NCBI GenBank assembly: GCA_019448385.1 | Contig: JAGTXO010000001.1 | Location: forward strand, 1,302,001 to 1,366,000 | Direction of reading: 5' to 3' | Source: Diacronema lutheri | Taxonomy: Eukaryota > Haptophyta > Pavlovophyceae > Pavlovales > Pavlovaceae | Length of the DNA: 64,000 nucleotides | Shown: one piece after another, positions 50,294 through 60,845 of the stretch | Position numbering within the stretch: position 1 is the stretch's first letter | Layout: every line of letters begins with the position of its first letter | The notes under the pieces: generated by a model | Databases searched by the model: none | What the model was told of the DNA's origin: nothing | The model's input: the letters and a program-made list of their open reading frames with translations, nothing else | Made by a program: the position numbers and the translations under genes

Positions 50294-53200
50294 GCCGCGC
50301 GCACGTTCTTGAAGCTCGCGCCCAGGGCGCGCGCGGCCGCCTCGGCGCGTGAGGCGTTGCGCGCCGCGTGTGCGCGCGCGGACGCGGCGGCGTCGTCACA
50401 CGCGTCGGCGCCGCACGCGCCCGCCGGTGCGCGCCGCCGGCGGCGCGCGGGCGCAGGCGAGCTGGCGCTCGCGGCTGCGCGCGCGCTCGCCTCGACGGAG
50501 CACGGCGATTTGACGGACGACGCGCTCGAGGCCGCCGTCGAGCAGGAGCTGGGCGACGAGCGCGGCCAACTGCTGCTGTGCACGCGGGGCGCAGCGGCGC
50601 AAAGGCCCGCGCTTTGCCGGCTCCTGAAGCACGCGTGCGCGTCGGCGCGCGCGGCGAAGCGCGCGCAATTCACGGTGTTCGTCGTGCGCGCGGCCACGCG
50701 CGGCGAGCGGGGGGGCGCCGCCGCGAGGCGCGTGGACTCGGTGGTCGAGCTGTCGTGCGCGCTGCACGAAAAGGCGGGCGCGCTCGGCGGCCTCCAGAGC
50801 GTCTGTGTGCGTGGCTTTGCCCTCGAGCGCCGCCGGACACTCGACGGTGGCGCCGAGGCCGGCGCGTCCGCCATCGGCCAGGACGAGCAGGTCGAGGCAG
50901 AGGCGGGCGAGGCGTCCGTCGCCGGCGTGACGATGGCCAAGCAGCTGCGTCAGTTTGCCGAGCAAGCTGCCCGCGACGACGTGCTCTTCCGCGTCGCCGT
51001 GTCCGAGGCCGACGCCCACGCCCGGCTGGCGCGCGTTGCGGGTGACGATGTCGGCGCGTACAGCGTCGTGCTCGCAGTCGCCGGGCTCGTCTGGCTGGCC
51101 AAGGCCGACGAGGTTGCGCCGGCGGCCGCCCGGTCCGCCGCCGCGCCGCCCGCCGCCCCGCCTGCTGCCGCCACGTCCGCCGACGCCGAGCGCGACGCCT
51201 CGCCTTCCGACCGCCTGCGCGCGCTGACGCTCGCCGTGCGAGTCGCGCTCGCGCGCGGCGTGCTGCGCCACCTCCTCGCCGACGCGTCGCCGGGCGCGTC
51301 CGCGACCGCTGGCGGTAGTTGCGCGACGCCCGTCGAGGCGGCCACGTCCGCCGCCGCGCCGCCCGCCACGGGCGTCGTGACGAGTGGCGTCGCGGCGGGC
51401 GCTGTGGCGGCCGCACCGGCTGCTGCGGGCGGTGCGACGGCGGGTGCATCGCCCATCACGCGGCCGGCGAAGCGCGCGCGGCGCACGCTCACCGCCGCTC
51501 CAGCCGCCTCGGCCGTTGCGGCCGCTGGAGGCGCACGCGCGGGCGCACGCGGCGCGGCCGGCGCGCCTCGCGCGCGCGCCGCGCGCGCGCCGGCCGAGTA
51601 CGTCTGGCTTGCCATCGCGCGCCGGATGCTGGCGGCGCGACACGCGGCGGCCGCGGGCGGCGACTTTGTCGCGTCGTGCGTCGCCGCGATGCAGGCCGAG
51701 TACGGCGACGGCTGTGCCGTCGTCGTCGGCGACGCGCCTGATGACGCCTTGGTCGAGGCTGCGGCGGCGGCGCTGCTCGAGGGCAAGCACGCGGCGGTGA
51801 GCCTCGGCTGCGTCGACCGGCCGGCGGTGCTCGTCGTGCAGCGCGCCGTGGACGCGCCCACGTCGCGCGTGCACGGGTGGTGCGCGCACGCGGCGGGCGC
51901 CGCCGAGTTTGACGAGGGCGCCGCGCACGGCGTGTTCAACGCGATCGTCGAGCGCGCGTGGGCGCTGCGTCCGGACCCGGCTGACGGCAGCCCGCCGCCC
52001 ACGCGCACGTGGGAGGTCGAGCAAATCGCTGGCGACGCGCCCGACCAGGCGGGCGTGGCCGCGCTGCGCGTGCTCTACGCGCTCGTCGCGGCGCACGGCC
52101 GCTACCGCTCGGCCGCCGCGCTCTTTGGCGCGCTCGCGCAGCTGCACGCGCCCGACGCCGCCGGCGCGCGCGCGGAGGTCGTCGCGGCGGCGTGCGCGGT
52201 GCCGCACGGCGCGCGGCCGGGCGCCGCGCCGGCGGCCGCGCGGGACGACGCGAGGGAGCGCGCATGGGAGGGCGCTCAGATCGCCGCGCTCGCCGTCGGC
52301 GCGGACGCTGCGCGCAGGCGTGTCGCGCCCGTGCGCGCGCTCGTCGACGCGCTCGGCACGCCACCGACCTCGGCGATCACGGGCGGGCCGGCGGTCCGGC
52401 TCGCGGGCGCGGGCGACGGCGGCCACGGTGCACGGTGGGTGGGCGGGCAGGCGGCGACGCCCGCCGAGCAGCTGCCGAGGGAGCTGCTGCGCGCCTACCA
52501 CGAGGCGGTGCTGTGCATCACGCCCGGCAGCCTCCAGCTCGGCCCGGCGGCGCTCGACGCGGTCACGCGGCCGCGCGAAAACGACACGCTGGAAGGCCTC
52601 CTCGCGCGCGTCAGCTGGCAGTGCGGCGCGAGGGCGAGCACGTGCGCCATGCTCGCCACGTTTTCCGAGCAGGCGGGCACCGGCTCGCGCGTCGCGCTCA
52701 AGGCCCTCCGCACGAGCTCCGACCTGGCCGGGCTGACGGCGGCTGCGGTCGGGCAGCAGGCGCCGCAGACGCCGCCGCCGCCGCTGCTCGTGATGCTCGG
52801 CCGCTGCCCCAGCCCGCTCGTCGGCGGCGGCCTCTTCCCGCCCGACCGCGCGACGGGCGAGCCGGCGGTGCACGCGGCGACGTCCGAGCTCGCCGTCGAG
52901 CTGCTGCGCGACGCGCGCGCGCTGGCCGGCACGGACGGGCGGCTCGTCGTGCTGTGCCTCGAGGCGTCCAACCCGCTCTGGTTCTGCCCCAAGGTGCGCG
53001 AGCTCGAGCTGCCGCGGACGCGGTCGGACGGCGTGCGCGCGTCCGGCTGCACCTGCCCTGCGACGTGCAGCGATGCGCGCGGCGCGGCGGGTGGCGCTGC
53101 CCGCGGCGCATCGACGCGGCCGGCGGCGCGCGCGATCAACAAGGCGGTGCTCGACCACTTCGTCGCGCTTTTCGGCCGCGAGGGCTTCGCGACCTTTGAG

Positions 53201-56200
53201 TTTGCGGGCGGCGGCGAGGCGAGCTGGCTGTGCGACAGCGCGGCCGGCACGACGACCGTCGCGGCGTGCGCGTCGCTGCCGCCGCGCATGGGCGATGGGC
53301 AGCTGGCCATCCGGCGGCACACGCTCGGCACGGGCGCCGACGCGCCGGCGCACGCCGTCGTCTCGCTCCGCGTCGCGCACGTGAGCCACGCCATCCGCCG
53401 CGCGGCGGACGACGGCGGCGCGCGCGCCGAGCGGATGGCGCGCGCCGCGCGCGCGTTTTGCGATGTGGCGGCCGCGCTGCGCGTCGACGCGATCCTGGCG
53501 GAGGTGCCCGAGGACCGCCCGACGGGCACGCCCTTCCTTGGCGGGCTGCTCGAGTTTTGGAACAAACGCCACGGGAGCTCGACGGCGCCAGCCACGCTCG
53601 CGCTCGGAGACGTGCGCGAGGTGGCCAAGCGGACGGCCGACGCAGCGGCCGGCCGAGCGGACGAGGTCCCTGCGGCTGGCCGTCCGCAGGTCGCGGCGCG
53701 CGCGTGCGCTGGCGCGATTGGCGGCGGCGCGGGCGCGGCGGGCGCCTCGGACGCTGCGCCCCGTGCACTGGCGGGCGCGTCGGGTGCGCGCACGGACGGC
53801 GGCCCTGCCGACGCACCGCGCCAGCTGGAGAGCCGCTACGGCGAGGCGAGCAAGCTCGACCTACCCCAAGATTCCACTACGGGCTGCGTCCTCGACGCTC
53901 GCGAGGCCCAGGACCGCGCGCGCGTGCCTGCTGCGCCCGACGGCACAGCGCTGCGCCGCGTGCTCGACGCCGTCGGCGCGGGCGCGCCCGCGCAGCGCAG
54001 CCCGCGCTGGCACGACGAGCGATGGGAGGAGGTCACGGGCAGCAAGGTTGGCGACGTCGTGAACGACAACGCCGGCGTCGCGCACGAGACGCTCACCGAC
54101 GAGTACGTGCACCGGCGGCGGCGCGAGGTGCGGACCAAGGCGACGACCGCGGGCATCCTCGGCGAGGCCGTCGCGCTGCGCAAGCTGGCGGCCGCGTACG
54201 GCATCACCGTCGTGTGCAACCTGCCGATGGTGCGTGCGGACCCGCACGACAAGAGCGCGCCGTTCGCCTTCTCGCCGGACGGGCTCGCCATCCTCCCCGA
54301 AGACAACGAGCAGGTCCTCGTCGAGGTGAAGACGCTCACCAAGGCGGACGCCAAGGCGCACGAGGACGGGCCGCCGCAGCCGCACCGCGATCAGCTGCAG
54401 CTCGGCATGCACGTCCTCGGCGTGCGCAAAGCGCTCTACGTGCAGTACCTCAGGCACGAGGACCGGATCGTCGTGCACGTCGTGACGCGCGGCGTCGGCT
54501 GGCTTGCATTCGCGCAGCCGAGGGTGCAGGCCTTCTGGGCGCGCGTCGTCGAGCGGCGCGCGCGGCTCGAGCGCGCGCGCGCCGACCACCCGGCTGCGAG
54601 CCGGCGGCACCGGCGGCAGCAGACGCCGGCCGGGCCGCCGCTCGTGCTCGCGCTGGACGGGCGCATCCCCGCCGCGCGCGCCGCCGCGCTGCACGCCGTC
54701 GCGCACGGCACCGCGAGCGCGGCGGCGGTGGCGGCGACGGCGGCGACGGGCGACGCGACGGCGTTGCAAGACGCGATCGCGGCGCTGCGCGCGCCCGTCG
54801 GCAATGCGGCGATCGACAGCGCAGCGCGTGCGGAGCGCGCGGCCGTCGAGCGGGCGATCGCGTACCTCGGGCAGCCGGCAGGCGACGCCGCCGCCCGCGG
54901 CACGGCCGAGGCGGCCGAGGAGGAGAGGACGGTCGACGCCGACATCTGCGCGTTGCTGCACCAGCTCGGCGCGAGCGTGGCGCACGTGCACGTCGAGGAC
55001 GCGGATTGCGTCACGCGTGAGCACTGGGGCGGGGCGGTGCTCGCTGCAGCGGGCGACCCGTCGAGCGCCCCCGCCATTTCGAGCGTCATCGTCGCGCACA
55101 TCGTGCGGCTCGCCGGCTTTGGCGTCGAGCTCCCGCAGTCGATTCGCGTCGCCCCCAGCACGGCCGACTGGCACGAGGGCTGGCTCGACGTGCAGTGCGT
55201 GCTGCTGCGCACGCGCCGGCGCGGGCGGCGCGACGACGACTTTGTGGCCGTCGTCAGGCGCGGTGGGCGCTGGTTTGCGTGCGAGCCCGGCCGCGCGCGG
55301 CGGCTGCAGTGGCGGTCGGTCCTGCGCCGCGCGCGCGGCGGCGTCGACGGGACCGGCGAGGAGGCGTTCGCGGTCGTCTACGTGCGGCGCGGCGACGCGG
55401 CCGGCGACGCGGCTGGCGACGCGCAGGCCGAACGGGCGCGCGGCGGGCGCGCGCGCAGGCGCACGCGCGGCGCCTCCGCCGGGCTCGAGGCGGCCGCGCC
55501 CGCCGGCGCGCCGGCGGGCGCTGCTCACCGCCCGCCCGCCAGGCGTGCCACGGTCGCCGCGCGCACCACGCGCTCTGTGACCGACGCGCGGCACTCGGCG
55601 CCTGCCGCCACGGTTGCACCTGTCTTCGACTGGCGCGCCGGCCGCCCGCCCCCTGCCGCCGCCGCCGCCGCCAAGCGCGGCCAGGCGCTCGAGCCGGGGC
55701 AGTTCGCGCGGCCGCGTGGGCGCGCGCCATGGGGCAAGGTCTGGGACAGAGTCTCGGGTGCGTGGGCGGACAAGCCGACTGGTGCTGCCGTCGCCGCCGC
55801 GCCGCCGCCGCTGCCGCCCGCCGCCGCGCCGCCGCCCGCCGCCGCGCCGCCGCCCACCGCCGCGCCGCCGCCCGCCGCCGCGCCGCCGCCCGCCGTCGCG
55901 CCGCCGCCCGCCGCCGCGCCGCCGCCGCCGCCGCCACCGGCGGCGCTCGGCCGCCGGCAGCACGTCGGCGCGGGCGGCAGCGCGGCGGGCCGGCGGCTCG
56001 CGGCCATCGCACGGCGGCAGCGCGGCGTGCGCGCGCCGCCGCCCGCCGCGCGCTTCCTCGCCACGCTGCCGCCACCGCCACGCGACGGCCTCGCGCGCAC
56101 GAGCAAGCAGGCGCGCGCGAGGCGCAACGCGGACGGACGGCCGGCGCACGCGCGCGCGGCCAACGCGCGCGCCTTCTACCGCGGCGTGGAGCTCGGCGTG

Positions 56201-59200
56201 CACGCGACGCGCGCCATCGTCGACGCGCGCCACGCCGACCTGCCGCAGGCCGTCTTCGTGGCGGAGGCGCGGGCGATCGTCGCGCGCTCCGCCGGCGGCG
56301 GCGCGCTGCTCGCGCCGGACGACGTGCGCGACCTGTGCGACGCGCAGACGGACGCCGATCGCGCTGCGATCTGGGCGTCGGTGGGCGCGCACGAGGCGAC
56401 GCGCATCTTCGCGCTCGTCACGCGCAACGCGAGCTTGGCGGGCGCGGCGCTGCTCGTGCTGCACACGCCGGCGGGCGCGCCGGCGCGCGCGCTCGGGCTC
56501 GTGGCGACGCGCTCGCGCGCGCCGTCGACGGGCGCGCCGCGCGACGCGCACAGGGCGCTGGTGCAGCGGTTGGACGTGCTGATGGACGCGATCGCCGCGG
56601 CGCGAGGCGCGTCGCCGCTCGAGCTCGAGCTCGCGCTCGCGCCCGAGCCGCAGAGCGCGTGCAACGCGCGTGCGGCCGCGCTGCTCTGCCTGCAGGCCGT
56701 CGCGGACGCGAGCGGCCGTCCCGCCGCTGAGGACGCGCTGGCCGCGCTCGACGACGCGCGCGGCATCGACCGGCACTGCCACGCCGTCCGGCAGCAGATC
56801 GAGGCGAAGCTCGCGTGGCGGCGCGCCGACGGCGCCGTCGGCGTTGACGGCGCCGACGGCGCGCCCGCGCTCGCGCCTGCCGCCGCACCGCCGGCGTGCG
56901 CGCCGGCGCACGCTGCCGGCGAGGCGGCGGTCGACCAGGCGATCGTCACGCGGGTGCGCGACGCGCTGCGCGCGTGGGCGACGACTGGCACCGCGCCCAG
57001 CGCGGCGGTGCTCGACGACGCCTGCGCCGCGTACACGGCCCGCGCACGCGCGCGCAAGGACGCGCGCACGGCGCTGGGCCCGACGCGCGCGGCCGAGCTG
57101 CTCGCCGCGGCCGCGCGCGGCGGAGCCGACGGGGCGGATGCCGCGCGCGCGCTGCTCGGCGGCACGCCGCGCCTGCTCGTCGTGCTCCTCTGCGTGCCCG
57201 TCGCCGCGCCGTCCGGCGAGCCGCCGCGCCCGGTCGGGCTGCTCGTCGCCGACCGGCCGACGGACGACTCGCGCCCGGCCGCGCTCGTGCGCTACGACTT
57301 TGCGCCGCTCGACGCGGACGTGGCCGTCGCGGTCGGCGCGCATGCCGTCGCGCTGGCCAGTGCGATCTGGCCGCTGCTCGCGGCCGAGGGGGAGCCGCGG
57401 CCATCGCCCGTCGTGCGCTCGCAGCCGCGCGGCGGCGACGATGGCGCGCGTGCGCTCGCAACGTTCGCGTGCCTCGACGCGCTGATGACCGCCAGCGTCG
57501 GCGCGCACGGCCTCGCGGGCGGCGCGGGCATGCTGCCCGCGCTGGTCGCGCGAGGCGCCGCGGCCGCCCAGCGCGAGCGGCAGCTGCGCGCGGCCGCCGA
57601 GAGGCTGGGCGGCACGGTCGCTGGGTGGCCGGACACGGGCGCGAGCGCGGCGGGCGCGAGCGTCGACGAGGAGGCGCGCACGTACGAGGTCGAGGCGGTC
57701 GTCGACGAGCGCCGCAAGGCGGGCAAGAAGGTGACGTTCCAGTTCCGGATCAGGTGGCGGGGCTACGACGAGAGCGCCGACACGTGGGAGCCTGAGGCCA
57801 ACGTGAGCAGCGACCTCGTCGCCCAGTTCCGCAAGACGCGCGACGAGCAGAAGCGGCGCGCGGGCGTATCGGGCAGCGGCAGCGGCGGCGCGGGCGCGGC
57901 GTCGGCATTGGCGTCGGCGCCGCTTCGCGCGCACGGCGAGTCGGGCGCCGCGGGCAAGCGCGCCGCGGCGGGTGCCGCCGCGAGCGCGCGCGACGCCGCG
58001 GGCGCGCGCGCGCCGAGCGTTCCCCGCGCGCGCGGCGTCGAGCGCGCGCGCGTGGACGAGCCCGCTGCGCCGAGCGCGCGCGCCGCCGGCGGCGCGACGG
58101 CGCGCACGCGCGGCAGCGTGCTCCCGGGCTTCGTGGTCAAGCGCTCGACGCTCAACGCGGGGCCGCAGGCGGTGACGGCGCAGCCCGGTGCGCGGAAGGA
58201 GCTGCGGCGCATCGCGGCGGCCGTGCACAGGCTCACGACACAGGCGTACCGCGTCATCAACAAGGTGGTGCGCGACGAGGCTGCGGTGGCGAGCGCGCAG
58301 GCCGTCGGCGCGGCGTCGGGCGGCCCGTCGACCAGCGTGCACACGTCGACCACGATGGACAAGGGAACCGTCCGTGCGATCTTCTCGGCCATCGGCTGGC
58401 ACAAGGACGAGAGCACGTACGGTGCAGCGCCCCGAGGCAAGCCCGCCGAGCAAGCCGCCGCGCAGACCAAGGCGGCGACGGCGCGCGCCGTCGGCGAGAT
58501 GGCCGAGGGCGTCCAGCCCGTCTGCGCGGTGGGCCTCACGGAGATCCTCGAGGCGGAGGCGACGCAGGTGTCCACCGCGTGCCTGATGCATCCATCGCGC
58601 GTCGTGAACGGGCTGCTCCGCGACGTCGTCCGCGCGGCAGTCGAGCGCGACGAGGCGCTCGTCGCGCTGCCCGAGATGCAGCGAAACGCGCGCGTGCGCG
58701 AGCTGTGCGAGCGGCTGCTGCGCGGCGACGTGGAGGGCGCGCGCGTCGGCTGCCCCGCCGCGCTCGACCGCCACCTGCCCGACATGGTCCTCCACAAGAT
58801 CGACTACAAGTGCACGCCCACGAAAAGGTGGAACTACGACCGGCACACGACGCGCTACTTCCTCGTGCAGATCCGCACCCTGCAGCACGTGGCCGAGGGG
58901 CAGGCGCTGCTCTGCCGGCTCGCGCACATCCACACGCAGCTGACCGGACGGCCGCCGCGGTACAATGTGGCGCCGCTGCGCACGCACAATGTGCGCGCGA
59001 GGCGTGGCTGCCGCTGCCGCCGCCGAGGGCCCAAGCGCGCGCGCGCCGCCGCCGTGCGCGCCGCCCCGCGGCCAGGTTGGTCACGCGCCCGCGCGCTCGC
59101 GCGCCGCGCGCTGCGCGCAGGTGCCGCGCAACGTGCGCTTCGCCGCGAGCGCCATCTGGGTGACGCTTTCGGATGACGAGCGCAAGGAGCTGCGCGCGCG

Positions 59201-60845
59201 GCTCAAGGCGCTGGACCTGCGCGACCACGATGGCGAGCCGATCAAGTGGACAGGCACAAACGGCAACACCCCGCCGATGTCGGACGTGCGCGTCAGGTAC
59301 GCGGTCTTTGCGACGCGCTTCGACATCTCCAACCGCGTCTTCGACTACGCCGGGCGCGAGCGGCCGCCGGCCGATCTGCCGTGGCACGCGCGGCGCTCGT
59401 GGGTTGGCCTCGCGCCGCTGCCGCGCGTGCCGCTCCCGGGCCGGCAGCCCGTCAAGTCGGTGGTGACAGATGGCGTCGCCGTGCACGCCGTCGGGACCGT
59501 CCTCGTGCCGAAGGCGCAGGCGCCGGCCGGCGGCTCGGGCGTCCTGCACCGCTGGCGCCGGCCGGACGGGCGCATCGCCGTCGCGCTCGGCTCCGAGCTG
59601 CGGCGGGCGATCGACGTCGAGGCGGCGGTCGTCGTCGCGGCCGACCCGAACATGGGCAACATCACCACCTACTCTGCGCACGTCGGGCGGGCGGCCGTCT
59701 GGCGGCAGTTCACGCAGCGCGCGCGCGCGCGCGCCGCGGGCTTTGCGCGCGAGACGGCCAAGACCAACGCGGCGCGGCGGCGCGTGCGCAAGGACGGGCG
59801 CGGCGAGGAGTTCAGCGTGGAGGCGGACGAGGCGCGGCTTGGCGAGGCGCACAGCGCCAAGGTGCTCGGCGAGGGCGAGTTCCACGCCTTCCACCGCGAG
59901 AGCGCGCGGGTGCGCGAGCGCGCCGCCGAGCACGTGTACGACGCGCCGGCGCGCCGGAAGGAGCGCTGGCGGCGCGACAGCGGCGGGCGGTCCAACGCGG
60001 CGCGCGTCGCCGAGGCGCTCATCGCGGCGCACTGTGTCGACGGCGTGACGCGCGACCGGCTGCTCGTGTGCGTGGGCAAGTGGCTGCGCGACCACAAGGG
60101 CGCGCAGCCCAAGGGCGCGCCGCCCGCCTTCCAGGTGGGGCTGCTGCGCGAGCTGCGGCGGCGCGGCGTCGCGGCCGTCTTCGTGCCCGAGCCGTACACG
60201 TCGATGCACTGCTCGATGCCGCGGCTCGCCAAGGGCGGCAGGCTGCAGCGCTGCGGCGCGGAGCTCGCGCAGAACCCGCGCCTGCCCGTGGCAAAGGGCG
60301 GCACGCGCACGGTGCACGCGCTCGTCATCTGCCCGGCGTGCAACGGCGGCAAGAAGCCCGTGCACCGCGACTACAACGCCGCGCGCAACATCTTCTACGA
60401 CGTGCACGACATGGCGGCGCACGCGGCCGGGCGCGACACCACGTCGACGCCTGAGCGCTTTGCCCTCGTGCTCGCCTGGTGGGCGCGCGGCGAGGTGTGG
60501 GAGCGTGAGGAGCGCATGGTGCACGGCGAGGGCGACGACTGCGACGACGAGTGCGACGGCGACGACGAGGGCGACGACGAGGGCGACGACGACGACGACG
60601 ACGATGGCAGCGGCGACGGCGGCGGCGGCGAGGGCGACGGCGACGGCGACGGCGACGGAGGCGGCGGCGGCGACGACGACGATGACGGCGGGGGAGGCGG
60701 CGGCGGCGACGGCGGTGGCGACGACGGCGGCGGGCGCGGCGGCGGTGGCGGCGGCGGCTCTCGCGCCCGCACCCCCGCCCGCGGAGCTGCCAGCGCCAGT
60801 GCCGGCGGCGGCAGCGCGCGCGGGCCGAAGCGCGGCCGGCGTTGA
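48683..60845 (+). CDS. element ORF3: Ulp1-like protease, YqaJ nuclease, chromodomain and Fanzor polyprotein
   Basis: The frame is open for over 3,400 codons and joins a 575-codon exon across one intron (58991-59120; donor gtgcgc, acceptor cgcgcag, phase 0), ending at the TGA at 60845. It overlaps ORF2 in the +1 frame; the first in-frame ATGs are 48683 and 49369, so expression by frameshift, splicing or internal start is open. Domain order: Ala/Pro repeats (48884-49110), Ulp1/C48-like protease (49270-49950), long Ala- and Pro-rich linkers with possible degenerate Ulp1-like copies, YqaJ nuclease (53990-54560), poly-Pro/Ala linkers, chromodomain (57680-57840), Fanzor (58120-60560) and an acidic Gly/Asp tail with a basic end. 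Domains are separated by low-complexity stretches, as in a polyprotein. Frame continuity and domain matches are observed; joint translation is inferred. Confidence 0.75.
48884..49110 (+). repeat. four tandem 48-57-bp units at the start of ORF3
   Basis: Units beginning gccttcgcgcctgccgcc start at 48884, 48941 and 48998, with a diverged fourth from about 49046. They encode repeats of the type FAPAADGVF(C/P)APL. They lie just after the ORF2 stop. Confidence 0.85.
49270..49950 (+). other. Ulp1/C48-like cysteine-protease domain in ORF3
   Basis: Catalytic-order residues are His (codon 49616, SGHFTAL), Asp (49685, VLVDTL), Gln (49808) and Cys (49823, in AAQRGATCGLA), the H-D-Q-C order and QxxxxCG block of Ulp1/SENP proteases. 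In mobile elements such domains can process polyproteins or remove SUMO. Assignment is by motif only. Confidence 0.6.
50221..50300 (+). repeat. GCC microsatellite encoding poly-Ala
   Basis: An almost pure (GCC)n run of about 80 bp encodes a poly-Ala tract after a Pro run. It is expected to vary in length and prone to assembly error. Confidence 0.9.
53990..54560 (+). other. YqaJ / lambda-exonuclease-like nuclease domain in ORF3
   Basis: Sequence order fits the YqaJ viral-recombinase family of PD-(D/E)XK nucleases: SPRWHDERWEEVTGSKVGDVV, a GILGEAVALRKLA helix with its conserved Glu, FSPDGLAI with Asp at 54278, VLVEVKT with Glu at 54323 and Lys at 54329, and DQLQLGMHVLGV. In phages and viruses these digest one DNA strand to start annealing recombination with a partner protein. 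Activity is plausible because every motif residue looks present. Confidence 0.72.
55800..55950 (+). repeat. GCCGCGCCGCCGCCC minisatellite encoding PPPAAA repeats
   Basis: Six to seven consecutive copies of an 18-bp unit encode PPPAAA, preceding a run of Pro. It is probably a flexible linker between ORF3 domains. Confidence 0.9.
57680..57840 (+). other. chromodomain upstream of Fanzor
   Basis: The sequence reads YEVEAVVDERRKAGKK, then FRIRWRGYDESADTWEPEANV, then LVAQF, matching the chromodomain consensus including the aromatic-cage residues (Tyr at the start, Trp of RWRGY, Trp of TWEP). Chromodomains bind methylated histone tails and direct several retrotransposon integrases to heterochromatin. 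Its frame runs uninterrupted into the Fanzor domain. Confidence 0.9.
58120..60845 (+). other. Fanzor (eukaryotic TnpB-like) RNA-guided nuclease domain
   Basis: The N-terminal helical region (RRIAAAVHRLTTQAYRVINKV) and central blocks fit the Fanzor family. The RuvC-like catalytic residues are intact: Asp in AADPNMGNITTYS (codon 59643), Glu in FVPEPYTSMHC (60189) and Asp in HRDYNAARNI (60369). The zinc ribbon keeps CPAC (Cys at 60330 and 60339) but the first pair is altered: Cys at 60210 without the normal partner at 60219, with another Cys at 60252. Fanzor proteins use a guide RNA from their own locus to cut DNA. The intron falls between the REC-like part and the wedge/RuvC part. The C-terminus has a Gly/Asp tail of about 100 residues ending KRGRR. 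Confidence 0.87.

Noticed and set aside
50396-53572. 1,058-codon minus-strand frame
   Set aside because: Same reason: Arg/Ala-rich shadow of ORF3 without recognisable domains.
53270-53600. Possible endonuclease/exonuclease/phosphatase domain in ORF3 (SLRVAHVSHAIRR region)
   Set aside because: Only a vague resemblance in one strand and helix; no catalytic Glu/His/Asp set could be placed with confidence.
53861-58987. 1,708-codon open frame on the minus strand
   Set aside because: It is antisense to the chromodomain and YqaJ sequence, is Arg/Ala/His-biased and has no motif. Long antisense frames are a side effect of very high GC with few A/T-rich stops.
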